DNA of 64,000 bases, taken from NCBI RefSeq assembly GCF_025847205.1, contig NZ_JAOYTH010000006.1, positions 62,001-126,000 of the forward strand, given 5' to 3'. The translations under genes and the position numbers were made by a program. The notes under the pieces were generated by a model, which saw nothing but the letters and a program-made list of their open reading frames with translations, did not search any database and was not told the DNA's origin. Position 1 is the first letter of the stretch. The number at the start of each line of letters is the position of its first letter. This DNA is from Pararhizobium sp. YC-54 (GTDB lineage: Bacteria; Pseudomonadota; Alphaproteobacteria; Rhizobiales; Rhizobiaceae). Positions 28,188-38,822 of the stretch are shown here, one piece after another.

Positions 28188-28322
28188 GCGAATTTGCGCA
28201 GAAATTTTCTTTTTTGATGAAACTGCCCACGTATATCCTTGAAACTGTGGATGGATTTCAGCCGCAAAGCCTTTCCACAGCGCCGTTTCACCCGCCTTGG
28301 CGCGGATTTTAAAAATATGCTG

Positions 28323-29819
28323 TCAGTGCCTGGCCTTCGAGCGGAAGGCGTCGAGGGGCACGGGGCGGTCGGGCAGTTCGATTCGAAACAGCGTGCCCGG
28401 CGTCGGCTTTTCCACCAGCGCGATCGTGCCGCCGTGGGCAAGCACCAGTTCGCGGGCGATGGCAAGACCCAGACCGGTGCCGCCCGAGCGGGCCGAGCCC
28501 CTGAAGGCGGCAAACAGGTTTTCTCGCGCCTTGGGCGGCATGCCGGGGCCTGTATCATCGACGGAGATACTGACGACGCTGCCGGTGCGCATTGCCGAAA
28601 CGCTGATCATGCGGGGCGCGCCGCCGTCGGAAGTGTCGTTCATCAGCGCCTGCACGGCATTGCGGCAGATATTGTGAACGACGCGGAACAGCTGTTCGCT
28701 GTCGGCATCGACCTGCAGGTCCTCGGGGATCTGGATGCTGAATTCGATACCGGCATTCGGGTCGATCGCCAGCATCTCGCCGACATCGCTGACCAGCGGC
28801 CGCAGCCTGACGAAGCGGCGATGCGGCTCCGGCTCGGTCGTGCGGCCGTAGGAGAGCACTTCGGTCGTGTAGCCAACGGCCCGGTCGATGGTGCGCAGCA
28901 GCGTCGGCGCGAAGCGTTTGACGATCGGATCGTCGACATCGGCGAGGCGGTCCGAAATCAGCTGCGCCGACGCCAGGATGTTGCGCATGTCGTGATTGAT
29001 CTTCGACACTGCGAGACCGAGATCGGCAAGGTTCTTCTGCTGCTTCAGCGTCTTTTGCAGCTGCTGCTGCATCGCCGACAGGTGCTGGCCGGCGATCGAG
29101 AGTTCGTCGCGTCCAGGCGCCGGCGCCAGAACGCGGGCGGGATTGGAGGGCTCGGCGGAGAATTCCTGCATGTTCGTGGTCATGCGGCGGATCGGCACGA
29201 TCATCAGCCGGTTGATGGCGAGGAAGATCAGGGTCGCGGTAAACAGCGAAATAGCCAGCGACAGGAAGAACATATTGCGCGAATAGATCAGCATCGCCTT
29301 GCGCAGGCTGGCATCCTCCATCACCACTTCGATGATCGCATCGCTCTCGCCGATCGGACCATAGATCCGAACAACCTTGTCGCCGCCGAACAAAAGCGTG
29401 TCAAAGGCATCGCCGATGGCGGCGATCGGCGTCATCGCCGCGATGTCGTACTGCGCATCGACGTCCGGCGGCATGTCCACCGCCGCGATCAGCCGCGATT
29501 CGTTCTTGCGCCTGAGAACGATGGCCTTGGTCCCGGTCGCCATCAGGGTTTCTTCCTGCAGCGGGCGCGACAGCTGCACGTCCTGCAGCCCATCGACCAC
29601 CACGCCGGCCGCCGCCGCCGTATTGAGCCGGTCTTCCAGCCAGCGGATGCGCATACTGGCGACGGACGGCACGAAGATCAGCACTTCGGCCAGCATGACG
29701 AAGATGACGGTCAGAAACAGAAGCTTGCCGGACAGGCCGCGAAAAAACCCGGCGCGGGCCGGCTGCCTTTGAGGGGCCGTGGTTTCAGTCAGCTCTGCCG
29801 TCATGCCGTAGAATTCCAT
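28323..29819 (-). CDS. Membrane sensor histidine kinase
   Basis: 498 residues. Membrane helices at ~31-53 and ~184-206 enclose a periplasmic sensor region; a HAMP linker (~207-258) follows, then a dimerisation helix with phospho-acceptor His276 in KINHDMRNILAS and an ATPase domain with N box (NICRNAVQALMND), DDTGPGMP and GGTGLGLAIARELV. No response regulator gene is adjacent, so the partner is unknown. The ATG at 29819 lies four bases after a possible small ORF; an internal ATG at 29804 is an alternative start. Confidence 0.9.
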   Translation of the reverse strand: MEFYGMTAELTETTAPQRQPARAGFFRGLSGKLLFLTVIFVMLAEVLIFVPSVASMRIRWLEDRLNTAAAAGVVVDGLQDVQLSRPLQEETLMATGTKAIVLRRKNESRLIAAVDMPPDVDAQYDIAAMTPIAAIGDAFDTLLFGGDKVVRIYGPIGESDAIIEVVMEDASLRKAMLIYSRNMFFLSLAISLFTATLIFLAINRLMIVPIRRMTTNMQEFSAEPSNPARVLAPAPGRDELSIAGQHLSAMQQQLQKTLKQQKNLADLGLAVSKINHDMRNILASAQLISDRLADVDDPIVKRFAPTLLRTIDRAVGYTTEVLSYGRTTEPEPHRRFVRLRPLVSDVGEMLAIDPNAGIEFSIQIPEDLQVDADSEQLFRVVHNICRNAVQALMNDTSDGGAPRMISVSAMRTGSVVSISVDDTGPGMPPKARENLFAAFRGSARSGGTGLGLAIARELVLAHGGTIALVEKPTPGTLFRIELPDRPVPLDAFRSKARH

Positions 29820-29823
29820 CGTC

Positions 29824-29925
29824 TCAGCCGCAGCGTCTGAGCAGACGGATGGTCGCCCGGACGAACGGCATGCGTGTCAGGGGTGTATAATAGGCGATGA
29901 CGGCACGTTTTCCAATCTCCGTCAT
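29824..29925 (-). CDS. Possible 33-residue ORF upstream of the histidine kinase
   Basis: ATG at 29925 to TGA at 29824 encodes MTEIGKRAVIAYYTPL then TRMPFVRATIRLLRRCG, basic and partly amphipathic, and ends four bases before the kinase ATG. No clear ribosome site precedes it. It may be a coupled leader peptide or chance; no family recognised. Confidence 0.3.
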   Translation of the reverse strand: MTEIGKRAVIAYYTPLTRMPFVRATIRLLRRCG

Positions 29926-29958
29926 GGCCCGGATGGGGTCGCCGTGATCGGCATGAAA

Positions 29959-29991
29959 AATCCCGCAGCGACACTGGATCGCTGCGGGATT
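29959..29991 (-). terminator. Terminator after the chemotaxis receptor gene
   Basis: A 13-base perfect stem AATCCCGCAGCGA with its complement, loop of seven bases, followed on the minus strand by five T. It ends the chemoreceptor transcript before the kinase gene. Confidence 0.88.
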
Positions 29992-30018
29992 GCTGTTCAT
30001 TTCATTCTGTCAACCGGA

Positions 30019-32028
30019 TCAGAATTCTTCCCAGTTGTCCTTCGACACGGCAGCACTGGCCGATCCGCCGCCGAAGGCGCGGGCGACGGTGCCCATCATC
30101 TTTCGGGCAGGGGATGCCACCGGACGGGTATTTTCACGAACCGGAGCAGCAACGACGCGCAGCGGCACCCCGTCATCCAGCTTGAAGTGCGAGATCAGCC
30201 GCGCCAGGCTGTCGGCTTCGGCAGACAGCTTGTGTGTGGCGGCGTTTGCTTCCTCGACCATCGCGGCATTCTGCTGGGTGACCTGGTCCATCTGGTTGAC
30301 GGCGGTCGAGACCTCGCCAAGACCGGTCGACTGTTCGCGGGCGGCCGTCGCAATCGAATGGATGTGGTCGTTGATGTTGAGCACCCGTGTTTCGATCTGG
30401 CCGAGAACCTGACCGGTCTCCTGCACCAGCTTCACGCCGGTTGCGACTTCCGAACCGGATTTGGCAATCAGCCCCTTGATGTCCTTGGCAGCACTGGCCG
30501 CACGCTGGGCAAGCTCGCGCACTTCCTGGGCAACGACCGCAAAGCCCTTGCCGGCATCGCCGGCGCGCGCTGCCTCGACACCGGCGTTGAGCGCCAAGAG
30601 GTTGGTCTGGAAGGCGATCTCGTCGATCACATTGGTGATCTGGCCGATCTCGCTCGAGGCCTGCTCGATCCGGCCCATGGCATCGACGGCCTTGCGGACG
30701 ACTTCGCCGGACTGGGCCGCACTCTGCTTGGCCTCGGTGACCATGACGGTCGCTTCCTGGGCCCTGTCGGTCGAGTTGCGCACGGCAGCGGTGATCTGCT
30801 CCAGGGCAGCGGATGTCTCCTCGAGCGCTGCTGCCTGCTGTTCGGTGCGCTTGGACAGGTCGTCGGCAGCGGACCGGAGTTCGGACGAATTGCCGTTGAT
30901 CGAGTCCGTCGTGGTGCGCACTTCACGCAGGGTGTTCTGCAGGGTGAAGAGCGTGTCGTTGACGTTCTGCTGCAACTCGGCAAAGGCGCCCTGGAAATTG
31001 CCGTGCATGTTCTGCGTCAGGTCGCCGCCCGAGAGGCTTGCAATGACGCGGCGGGTCTCGTTGACGCCGCTGTTGACGCCGTCCACCAGCTCGTTGAGGC
31101 TGGCCGCGAAGCGGTTGAGGTCCGCATTGCCGTAATCCTTGCTGATCCGCTGGGTAAAATCGCCGGCGGCAGCGGCCGTGACGACGACGGCGATGCTGGA
31201 CTGAAGATCCGCACTCTTTTCACGCAGCGCTGTTTCCTGAGCATTCAGTTCGCGCACGGCCAGACCATTGCGCTTGAACACCTCGACGGCGGCGGCCATT
31301 TCGCCGATTTCGTCCTTGCGCCCGGCAAACGGCACATCCGCATTCAGGTCGCCATCGGCAAGCTGCTTCATCGTGCCCGTCAATTGCAGGATCGGCTGGC
31401 TCAGCTGCTTGGTGCCGATATAGAACGCCGTTCCCGCGCCGATGACCAGGCCGAAGCCGGCCGTCAGGAGCACCATGAGGATCATCCGGCTTTCAATCGC
31501 ATTGACCTCGTCCTGGATGGTATCCAGAGCCGCCCGGTCCGTTTCCACGATGGCATCGATCTCGGCCTGGAAAGCCTTGCGGTTGGCGCGGTTGAGGTCG
31601 TTGTTGCCCTGCTCATTGGCGGCCTGCGGCGAGACTTCCTGGCTAAGACGCGCGGTTTCCATACGGAACGTGCGGAATTCGGCGGCGCGCTTGACGACGG
31701 CATCGAACGCCGGCAGCTGCTCGGCAGGCACCAGTGGCCGCCAGTCGGTCAAAAGGTCATCGATCTTGTCGAGGTTCTTCGCCAGGCCTTCAGCGAAAGG
31801 CTTCGACTTTTCTACCGTCGGCGCTGCGTAGATCCCGCGCGCGTCCATGACGACGGCCGTGACGAGGCGGTTCAGATGCTCGCCGTTGAAGGCGCGATCC
31901 GAGGCATTGTCGAACTGGACGATCCTTGCATTGTATTGTGTGATCACGGTGAGCGCCATGCCGGTCACGGCCAGCGCGATCAGGCTCATCACCCCGACGA
32001 TGAGATAGATCTTGCCTCGAATTTTCAT
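30019..32028 (-). CDS. Methyl-accepting chemotaxis protein
   Basis: 669 residues. Helix at ~7-30, periplasmic helical sensor to ~182, helix at ~183-205, HAMP, and a long signalling coiled coil with the hairpin tip [20 protein letters not shown] and [11 protein letters not shown]. The extreme C-terminus DNWEEF resembles the NWETF pentapeptide that tethers CheR/CheB. GGGAGA precedes the ATG at 32028. No other chemotaxis genes are nearby; the ligand is unknown. Confidence 0.93.
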   Translation of the reverse strand: MKIRGKIYLIVGVMSLIALAVTGMALTVITQYNARIVQFDNASDRAFNGEHLNRLVTAVVMDARGIYAAPTVEKSKPFAEGLAKNLDKIDDLLTDWRPLVPAEQLPAFDAVVKRAAEFRTFRMETARLSQEVSPQAANEQGNNDLNRANRKAFQAEIDAIVETDRAALDTIQDEVNAIESRMILMVLLTAGFGLVIGAGTAFYIGTKQLSQPILQLTGTMKQLADGDLNADVPFAGRKDEIGEMAAAVEVFKRNGLAVRELNAQETALREKSADLQSSIAVVVTAAAAGDFTQRISKDYGNADLNRFAASLNELVDGVNSGVNETRRVIASLSGGDLTQNMHGNFQGAFAELQQNVNDTLFTLQNTLREVRTTTDSINGNSSELRSAADDLSKRTEQQAAALEETSAALEQITAAVRNSTDRAQEATVMVTEAKQSAAQSGEVVRKAVDAMGRIEQASSEIGQITNVIDEIAFQTNLLALNAGVEAARAGDAGKGFAVVAQEVRELAQRAASAAKDIKGLIAKSGSEVATGVKLVQETGQVLGQIETRVLNINDHIHSIATAAREQSTGLGEVSTAVNQMDQVTQQNAAMVEEANAATHKLSAEADSLARLISHFKLDDGVPLRVVAAPVRENTRPVASPARKMMGTVARAFGGGSASAAVSKDNWEEF

Positions 32029-32446
32029 GTTACGTGTCTCCCTGGGACCGGCAACAGGCCATGAAAGGCGCAGCTTACGGGCTCTTGCATCGGGCTCGAC
32101 ACTAGGAGGGTGATGGTTAACGAAGCCTCTTATGGAACTGAACAATTCTAGGGTTCTGGTCTTAGGGCTTTGTTTAAGCGTTTACATTATCATCTACTAA
32201 ATTTCAATCGTAAGTTGAACTTTACGGTCTCCACCTCACGGCGCATTGAGTATTCCAAAGCAGCAAAACGCGCGTCAACCCCAGCTTTTCAGCCCCGGCA
32301 ATTGACTTTCTCGCCTCTTTGCTTTTATAAGCCGCCCACGTCCGGACAAGTCCCCTTGCGCCTTGCGCGATGCCATGTCCGGAACGTAACGCTCCCTTGC
32401 TAAGAAGCAAACCCAAGAAGGGCCGCACACCGCGGTATTAAAATAA
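32029..32446. promoter_or_regulatory. Divergent region with rpmH promoter
   Basis: 418 bases without a gene between the chemoreceptor and rpmH. On the plus strand TTGACT (32302-32307), a 17-base spacer and TTATAA (32325-32330) form a strong housekeeping promoter about 115 bases before rpmH. The rest is AT-richer than its surroundings; nothing else was identified. Confidence 0.75.
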
Positions 32447-32584
32447 ATGACGAAGCGTACCTATCAACCGTCCAAGCTTGTTCGCAAGCGCCGTCACGGC
32501 TTCCGTGCACGTATCGCCACCAAGGGTGGCCGCAAGGTTATCGTTGCCCGCCGGGCACGTGGCCGTAAGCGTCTGTCGGCTTAA
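32447..32584 (+). CDS. rpmH: 50S ribosomal protein L34
   Basis: 45 residues, extremely basic, starting [20 protein letters not shown] and ending [10 protein letters not shown], the invariant L34 sequence. It heads the rpmH-rnpA-yidC cluster conserved across bacteria. The ATG is preceded by an AT-rich stretch rather than a clear Shine-Dalgarno. Confidence 0.98.
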   Translation: MTKRTYQPSKLVRKRRHGFRARIATKGGRKVIVARRARGRKRLSA

Positions 32585-32719
32585 GGCCGTCTGGCGCGTG
32601 CCGCGTCTTCGCGCACTAACCTTCGCGAAACCTGCATGCGCGGCTTCACGGCGCCGGAGCATCCTTCAAGCGTCCCTGTGGACGCTGGATGCTCCTGCTC
32701 CAGGAAGGAGCGCGGGCGA

Positions 32720-33106
32720 ATGACATCACCCAAGCCTAAATCAACTGCCGGGCGGCTGAAAAGCCGGCCGCAGTTTCTTGCTGTGCGCAAGGGAGAGCAG
32801 CGGAAAGGCCCGTTGTTTCTTCTCGAGGTTCTTGACCGCGGCGAACCTGACACCGGGCCGCGTGTCGGCTTCACCGTCACCAAGAAGCATGGCAATGCCG
32901 TCGAACGCAACCGGATGCGCCGGCGTCTCAAGGAAGCCGTGCGGCTTTCCGCCGGATTTGCAATGAAGCCCGGACACGACTATGTGATTGTCGCCAGACG
33001 CGACCTTTTGAACGCGCCCTTCGAGCGGATCGGCAAGACCCTCTGCGAGCGGATCGAAAGCAAGCAAAAATATTCACGGCCCCCGGCCGGCTCCAGGAAA
33101 GAATGA
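32720..33106 (+). CDS. rnpA: Ribonuclease P protein component
   Basis: 128 residues. Binds RNase P RNA and the 5' leader of pre-tRNA. The RNR signature [12 protein letters not shown] is at about 75-86, preceded by [14 protein letters not shown]. The ATG at 32720 follows GGAAGGAGCG. Its last codons overlap the yidC start (ATGA). A gap of 135 bases separates it from rpmH. Confidence 0.95.
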   Translation: MTSPKPKSTAGRLKSRPQFLAVRKGEQRKGPLFLLEVLDRGEPDTGPRVGFTVTKKHGNAVERNRMRRRLKEAVRLSAGFAMKPGHDYVIVARRDLLNAPFERIGKTLCERIESKQKYSRPPAGSRKE

Positions 33107-34890
33107 TGGAAAAAAACCGCAACTACTTCGTGGCGATTGGGCTGTCAGTGCTCATCCTGATTGCCTGGCAATTTCTCTATGTGAACCCGAAGATGGAGAA
33201 AGAACGGATTGCGGCGGAAGCCCAGCAGAAGATCACCCAGCAGAACCAGCCGGCAGCAACGCCCGCTGTTTCCGGCCAGGCGCAGCCAGCCCAGGGCGCA
33301 GTCCCCGGCGCTGTCGAAACCCGCGACCAGGCGATCGCCAAATCGGCCCGTGTTTCCATCGACACGGCAGCGCTGAGCGGCTCGATCAACCTGACCGGCG
33401 CGCGCTTCGATGATTTGAAGCTCAAGGAATACCACGAGACCGTCGACGACAAGAGCCCGCTGATCACACTGTTCAGCCCCTCCGACACCCCGGACGGCTA
33501 CTTTACCGAGCTCGGCTATATCGGCAACGAGGCGACCGGCACCGTTCCGGGCCCGGCAACCGTATGGACGCTCAAGAGCGGCGACAAGCTGACGACGGCA
33601 ACACCGGTTGTTCTGGCCTTCACCAACGAAAAGGGCGTGGTTTTCACCCGCACGATCTCGATCGACGAACATTTCATGTTCCAGGTCATCGACACGATCA
33701 ACAATGGCAGCGGCGCTCCGGTATCGCTCTCCACCTACGGCCGCGTCACCCGCTTCAACAAGCCGACGACCCCGAGCGTCTACGTTCTGCATGAAGGCTT
33801 CATCGGTGTCATCGGCGAGCACGGCCTGAACGAAATTGCCTACAGCAAGGTGGAGAACGACGTTCCCGTCAAGCACGAAAAGGCAACGACCGGCTGGCTC
33901 GGCATCACCGACAAGTACTGGGCCGCAGCGATCGTTCCGCCGCAGACCCTGGCTTACGAATCTAAGTACGAGCACTTCACCGATGGCCGCCCGCGCTTCC
34001 AGGCCGACTACAAGCAGGATGCCGTGACGATTGCACCCGGCCAGTCCACGGACCTGAAGACCCTGGTTTTCGCCGGCGCCAAGCAGGTGCCGCTGGTTGA
34101 CGGCTACGAGAAGAGCTACTCGATCCCGCAGTTCGACCTGCTGATCGACTGGGGCTGGTTCTACTTCATCACCAAGCCGATGTTCAAACTGATGGACTTC
34201 TTCTTCCGCTATTTTGGCAATTTCGGCGTTGCGATCCTTTTGACCACCATCGTCGTCAAGGCGCTGTTCTTCCCGCTTGCCTCGAAGCAATACGCTTCGA
34301 TGGCGAACATGAAGAAGGTTCAGCCGAAGATGGAGGAACTGAAGAAGAAGCACGGCGACGACCGCATGGCGCTGCAGCAGGGCATGATGCAGCTCTACAA
34401 GGATGAAAAGATCAACCCGATCGCCGGCTGCTGGCCGATCCTGTTGCAGATTCCGGTGTTTTTCGCGCTCTACAAGGTAATCTACGTTACCATCGAAATG
34501 CGCCATGCACCGTTCTTCGGCTGGATTCAGGACCTGTCCGCGCCGGATCCGACCTCGCTATTCAACCTGTTCGGCCTCCTGCCCTACGACGTGCCGCAGG
34601 CACTGGTGATCGGCATCTGGCCGCTGGTCATGGGCATCACCATGTTCCTGCAGATGCGCATGAACCCGACGCCGCCGGATCCGACCCAGGCGATGCTGTT
34701 CACCTGGATGCCGCTGGTCTTCACCTTCATGCTGGCAAGCTTCCCGGCCGGTCTGGTCATCTACTGGGCCTGGAACAACACGCTGTCGATCGCCCAGCAA
34801 GCCTTCATCATGAAGCGCCACGGCGCCAAGATCGAACTGTTCGACAATCTCAAGGGATTGTTCGCAAAGAAACCGAAGCCGGCCGAATAG
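33103..34890 (+). CDS. yidC: Membrane protein insertase YidC
   Basis: 595 residues. Inserts and folds inner-membrane proteins with or without SecYEG. An N-terminal helix ([20 protein letters not shown]) precedes a large periplasmic beta domain (~70-345) and the five-helix Oxa1 core (~350-580; [53 protein letters not shown]). Starts ATGATGG overlapping the rnpA stop; the second ATG is also possible. Confidence 0.97.
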   Translation: MMEKNRNYFVAIGLSVLILIAWQFLYVNPKMEKERIAAEAQQKITQQNQPAATPAVSGQAQPAQGAVPGAVETRDQAIAKSARVSIDTAALSGSINLTGARFDDLKLKEYHETVDDKSPLITLFSPSDTPDGYFTELGYIGNEATGTVPGPATVWTLKSGDKLTTATPVVLAFTNEKGVVFTRTISIDEHFMFQVIDTINNGSGAPVSLSTYGRVTRFNKPTTPSVYVLHEGFIGVIGEHGLNEIAYSKVENDVPVKHEKATTGWLGITDKYWAAAIVPPQTLAYESKYEHFTDGRPRFQADYKQDAVTIAPGQSTDLKTLVFAGAKQVPLVDGYEKSYSIPQFDLLIDWGWFYFITKPMFKLMDFFFRYFGNFGVAILLTTIVVKALFFPLASKQYASMANMKKVQPKMEELKKKHGDDRMALQQGMMQLYKDEKINPIAGCWPILLQIPVFFALYKVIYVTIEMRHAPFFGWIQDLSAPDPTSLFNLFGLLPYDVPQALVIGIWPLVMGITMFLQMRMNPTPPDPTQAMLFTWMPLVFTFMLASFPAGLVIYWAWNNTLSIAQQAFIMKRHGAKIELFDNLKGLFAKKPKPAE

Positions 34891-34922
34891 GCCGGAACCG
34901 AGCGCACATCATCTCCAGTCAC

Positions 34923-34950
34923 AAGGCCCCGGATCACCATCCGGGGCCTT
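34923..34950. terminator. Terminator after yidC
   Basis: AAGGCCCCGGA pairs perfectly with TCCGGGGCCTT around TCACCA, between yidC and the convergent tautomerase gene. Confidence 0.8.
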
Positions 34951-34974
34951 TGCCGTTCTGGCGGCTGGAGACGC

Positions 34975-35400
34975 TTAAGCCGCAGCGCGCGCTGCTTCCG
35001 CAGCAGCGGCCTGGGCGCGTAACAGGCGGCGCTCTTCCTGGGTCACGCCGTCATAGCCCCAGGCATCGGCCTCGATCTCATCGACGACGACATAGGTGGC
35101 AACCGGCAGGTCCGTCCCGAGCACTTCTCTGAACATCGCCGCCACCGCAGCCACGAAGCGCGCCTTTTCCTCATGCGTATTGGTGCCGCGAGTCACCTTG
35201 ACATCGAGATGGGCGGCAACCGGCACCGGTTCGCCACCGACCGTCCAGCTTCCGGGCTCGGCCACATCGACCCGGACGGCGGTAACTTCCGGCCGCTTGC
35301 GCATGATATCCACCATGAAGCCGGTGGCCTGCTTCTGCAGCTGCTGCTTTTCGCGTGCGCCGATATGAGCCCCGGCAACCTGAATATGAACGAAGGGCAT
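34975..35400 (-). CDS. Tautomerase-superfamily protein
   Basis: 141 residues. The initiator Met is followed by Pro2 (MPFVHIQVAG), the usual catalytic amino-terminal proline of 4-oxalocrotonate tautomerase/MIF-fold enzymes. Two beta-alpha-beta units follow (VTAVRVDVAEPGSW, TNTHEEKARFVAAVAAMFRE). The alanine-rich C-terminal tail is unusual. Divergent from a LysR regulator 101 bases away, which probably controls it. Confidence 0.8.
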   Translation of the reverse strand: MPFVHIQVAGAHIGAREKQQLQKQATGFMVDIMRKRPEVTAVRVDVAEPGSWTVGGEPVPVAAHLDVKVTRGTNTHEEKARFVAAVAAMFREVLGTDLPVATYVVVDEIEADAWGYDGVTQEERRLLRAQAAAAEAARAAA

Positions 35401-35501
35401 GAGCGTTTTCCTTTCCTGGAATGTGTTGACGCGTTGAGACTACTGCTGCACATTAGTTTTGAAAAATTGGAACTTCTGAACAATTAGTTTGGCAAAACAG
35501 A

Positions 35502-36371
35502 ATGGTTTTACCCGTCAATATCGACATGGACGTGCTGCGAACCTTCGTCACCGGGATCGATCTCGGCAGCTTTGCCAAGGCCGCCGATCGCCTTGGCCGC
35601 TCCCCGTCCGCCATCAGCCTGCAACTGCGCAAGCTGGAGGAACAGGCGGGCCAGACATTGTTCCAAAAGCAGGGGCGCGGCCTGGCGCTGACGGAGGCCG
35701 GCGACATCCTGATCGGCTATGCCAGGCGCATCCTCGAGCTCAACGACGAGGCGCGCAGCGCCATGACCGGACTTTCGGCCATGCAGGGCTGGGTGCGGAT
35801 CGGCCTGCCGCAGGATTTCGCCGAGACCTGGTTTCCGGGCCTGCTCGGCCGCTTTGCCCGGGCGCATCCCAAGGTGCGCGTCGAAGCCCGCGTCGACCGC
35901 GGCTCGGCCCTGGCGCAGAGCGTCGAGCGTGGCGACCTCGATCTTGCGGTGACGTGGGGCCGGATGGGGGACACGCATGCACAGATCATCGCGACGCGGC
36001 CCGTCGTCTGGATCGGCCCGGACGGGTTTACGCTGGACACAAGCGAACCCCTGCCGCTGATCGCCTTCGATTCCCCTTGCGCGTTTCGCAGCGCCGGCCT
36101 TGAGGCGCTTGACCGTGAAGGGATCGAATGGCGGCATGCCTTTGCCAGCCCGAGCCTTGGCGGCCTCTGGGCGGCGGTGACAGCAGGTCTTGGCGTGACA
36201 TTGCGCACGGCCGAAGGCGTGCCGCCGCATCTGCGGGTGCTTGATCCCACTGCATCCGGCCTGCCCGCCCTTGGCCGTATCGAGCTTGCCCTGCACCGCT
36301 CCGGCACCGAACAGAGCCCGGCCATCGCACAACTGCAGGCGCTGCTCATCGAGGCGATCACCGCCGGCTAG
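35502..36371 (+). CDS. LysR-family transcriptional regulator
   Basis: 289 residues. N-terminal helix-turn-helix (AKAADRLGRSPSAISLQLRK, ~25-45) and a C-terminal effector domain (~95-285). Divergent from the tautomerase gene, the usual arrangement for a LysR regulator and its target. An ATG at 35526 (MDVLRTFV), matching the common family start, may be the true one. The effector is unknown. Confidence 0.9.
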   Translation: MVLPVNIDMDVLRTFVTGIDLGSFAKAADRLGRSPSAISLQLRKLEEQAGQTLFQKQGRGLALTEAGDILIGYARRILELNDEARSAMTGLSAMQGWVRIGLPQDFAETWFPGLLGRFARAHPKVRVEARVDRGSALAQSVERGDLDLAVTWGRMGDTHAQIIATRPVVWIGPDGFTLDTSEPLPLIAFDSPCAFRSAGLEALDREGIEWRHAFASPSLGGLWAAVTAGLGVTLRTAEGVPPHLRVLDPTASGLPALGRIELALHRSGTEQSPAIAQLQALLIEAITAG

Positions 36372-36518
36372 GGGCCTTCAGGACTATATGGAGGCAGTTC
36401 CTCAAGCCGGCGCGGCCACCGCCGTGCTGGAAAGTTTGCGACAGCCCTCTGTCGCGAATACCGGCGCATACGGGCCCGTGGGCTTTTACACTACAGCTAC
36501 AGCAACCGGATTCTCGCC

Positions 36519-37436
36519 ATGTCGCAGCCCTCCACACTGCAGCAATCCGTAACCACCGGCCAACAAACCTCGACGCAGGGCGCAGCACTGGTGCTCGGCT
36601 CGGCCATCGTCTGGAGTTTTGGCGGCACGTTGGCGCGGTTCCTGTCGATCGAAGATGGCTGGACCGTCGTCTTCTGGCGCTCGCTCTTCGCCGCCCTCTT
36701 CCTGATCGGCTTCATGCTCCTGCGTGACGGCCCGCGCGGCACCATCACGCTGTTTCGCAATATGGGCCTGCCGGGTATCGCCGTCGGGCTGTGTTTTGCC
36801 ACCGCCTCGACCTCGTTCATCCTGGCGCTCGCCTTTACCACCGTTGCCAATATCGTTCTCATCCAGGCCGGCGTGCCGCTGATTGCGGCGCTGATCGGCT
36901 GGATCGTCTTTCGCGAACGCGTTTCGCTTTTGACCTGGCTTGCCATCGCCGCCGTCATTGGCGGCGTCGCCATCATGGTGTCGGATTCCATGAGCGGCGC
37001 AGTCTCGCCGATCGGCGATGCGCTGGCCATCCTGATAGCCTTCGTCTTCGCGCTCGCCACCGTCATTACCCGCCGGTACGCCCATGTGCGCATGACGCCG
37101 GCCGCCTGTTTCGGCACCGTCGTCGCCGGTTCGGTTGCGGCGATCATGGCGTCCGGTCTCAGCGTCACGCTGCCGGAACTCGGCATACTCGTGACGTTCG
37201 GGGCTCTGAACTTCGGCCTTGGCCTGGCCTTCTTCGTCACCGGTGCCCGGCTGATCCCGTCGGCACTCGCGGCGCTCCTCGGCACCGCCGAGACGATCCT
37301 TGCGCCGCTCTGGGTCGCCCTGATCCACGGCGAGATCCCGAGCCTCAACACGATCTTCGGCGGAACGATCGTGCTCATCGCCCTCCTCTCCTATCTCGGC
37401 ATCGAGATGTGGCGGCAGCGGCGCGCGGCCGCCTGA
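36519..37436 (+). CDS. EamA/DMT-family transporter
   Basis: 305 residues with ten predicted membrane helices in two EamA repeats (ALVLGSAIVWSFGGTLARFL to MVSDSM; ALAILIAFVFALATVITRR to LSYLGIEMW). Probably a small-metabolite exporter of the inner membrane. The substrate is unknown. The start lacks a strong ribosome site. Confidence 0.88.
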   Translation: MSQPSTLQQSVTTGQQTSTQGAALVLGSAIVWSFGGTLARFLSIEDGWTVVFWRSLFAALFLIGFMLLRDGPRGTITLFRNMGLPGIAVGLCFATASTSFILALAFTTVANIVLIQAGVPLIAALIGWIVFRERVSLLTWLAIAAVIGGVAIMVSDSMSGAVSPIGDALAILIAFVFALATVITRRYAHVRMTPAACFGTVVAGSVAAIMASGLSVTLPELGILVTFGALNFGLGLAFFVTGARLIPSALAALLGTAETILAPLWVALIHGEIPSLNTIFGGTIVLIALLSYLGIEMWRQRRAAA

Positions 37437-37520
37437 GCAAATTTGCGAAAATCGCGAGTTTTCTTGACATGGCGGCACAAAACCGTGAAGTCCTGAACAA
37501 AAGCCAAGGACAGGACCGCC

Positions 37521-38174
37521 ATGACAGACGTTACGCAGCAGGACGACAAGCCCCTTTTCGGGCGGCCATGGGTATTCATCCGCGGCGTGCCGTCGATGAA
37601 GTTCCTGCCGCCGGAAGGCCCGCTGGAAATCGCCTTTGCCGGCCGCTCCAATGTCGGCAAGTCGTCGCTGATCAACGGGCTGGTGGGGCAGAAGGGCCTT
37701 GCCCGCACGTCGAACACGCCGGGCCGCACCCAGGAGCTCAACTATTTCGTGCCGGACGGCTATTCCGGCCAGCCCGGCGACCTGCCGCCGATGGCGCTGG
37801 TCGATATGCCCGGCTATGGCTATGCGCAGGCACCGAAGGAACATGTCGACGCCTGGACCAAGCTGGTCTTCGACTATCTGCGCGGCCGCTCGACGCTGAA
37901 GCGCGTCTACGTGCTGATCGACAGCCGCCACGGCATCAAAAAGAATGACGACGACGTGCTGGACCTGCTCGACAAGGCGGCCGTGTCCTATCAGATCGTT
38001 CTGACCAAGACCGACAAGATCAAGGATCCCGCCGTTCCCCGGCTGATTTCCGAAACGCTGGAAAAGATCAAGAAGCGCCCGGCAGCCTTCCCCGAAGTGC
38101 TTGCGACGTCGTCCGAGAAAGGCATCGGCATGGAAGAGCTGCGCGACGCCATCCGTGTCGCCATCTCCACCTGA
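37521..38174 (+). CDS. yihA: Ribosome biogenesis GTPase YihA/YsxC
   Basis: 217 residues. GTP-binding motifs: G1 [10 protein letters not shown]3 DMPGYGYA, G4 TKTDK. Essential in many bacteria for 50S assembly. Part of the rhizobial rnpA-yidC-yihA-argB order, here interrupted by the tautomerase/LysR/EamA genes. Confidence 0.95.
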   Translation: MTDVTQQDDKPLFGRPWVFIRGVPSMKFLPPEGPLEIAFAGRSNVGKSSLINGLVGQKGLARTSNTPGRTQELNYFVPDGYSGQPGDLPPMALVDMPGYGYAQAPKEHVDAWTKLVFDYLRGRSTLKRVYVLIDSRHGIKKNDDDVLDLLDKAAVSYQIVLTKTDKIKDPAVPRLISETLEKIKKRPAAFPEVLATSSEKGIGMEELRDAIRVAIST

Positions 38175-38276
38175 TCGCGGCTGTCACACTACCCTGACAT
38201 GAAATGTGCTCTATCTCCACGCGCGGGGCGGCCTTCCGGCCGGCTCGATACGTCAAGCGTTCAAGGAGAAAACAAC

Positions 38277-38816
38277 ATGTCCGATCTGATCGTCGTTGGT
38301 TTTGACAGCACCGACGAAGCCGACAAAGTGCTTCTGAAGCTGAATACGCTGAAGAAGGAATACCTGATCGATCTCGAGGATGCTGTCGTCGTCGTGCGCG
38401 ACGAGAGCGGCAAGGTCCACCTGAAGCAAAGCATGAACCTGACGGCGATCGGCGCCACTTCGGGACTGCTCAGCGGTTCGCTGTGGGGCGGTCTGGTCGG
38501 CCTCTTGTTCCTCAATCCGCTGGCCGGCTTTGCCATCGGCGGCGCGCTCGGCGCCGGCACCGGAGCGCTTTCGGGCTCGCTTGCCGATTACGGAATCGAT
38601 GACGACTTCATCAAGTCGCTGGGTGACACCATTCCCAACAATTCCTCGGCGCTGTTCATCCTGGTGCGCAAGGTACAGCCGGAAAAGGTGCTCGCCGAGT
38701 TCTCCGGCCTGCGCGGCAAGGTGCTGAAGACCTCGCTGTCGCCGGATCAGGAAGCCAGGCTGCAGGCAGCGCTTTCCGGCACCCAGCCAGAATCGCCAAC
38801 GCCGGGCACCTTTTAA
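38277..38816 (+). CDS. DUF1269 protein
   Basis: 179 residues from the ATG at 38277 with AAGGAG upstream. The conserved start DLIVVGFDSTDEADKVL and DLEDAVVVVRD are typical, and a glycine-rich hydrophobic double hairpin (GLLSGSLWGGLVGLLFLNP, GFAIGGALGAGTGALSG) lies at ~65-105. Proteins of this family are likely membrane associated; function unknown. Confidence 0.85.
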   Translation: MSDLIVVGFDSTDEADKVLLKLNTLKKEYLIDLEDAVVVVRDESGKVHLKQSMNLTAIGATSGLLSGSLWGGLVGLLFLNPLAGFAIGGALGAGTGALSGSLADYGIDDDFIKSLGDTIPNNSSALFILVRKVQPEKVLAEFSGLRGKVLKTSLSPDQEARLQAALSGTQPESPTPGTF

Positions 38817-38822
38817 GGACGA

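Noticed and set aside
29944..32064. 706-codon plus-strand frame opposite the chemoreceptor
   Set aside because: The opposite strand encodes a complete chemoreceptor with all expected domains; this frame has none.
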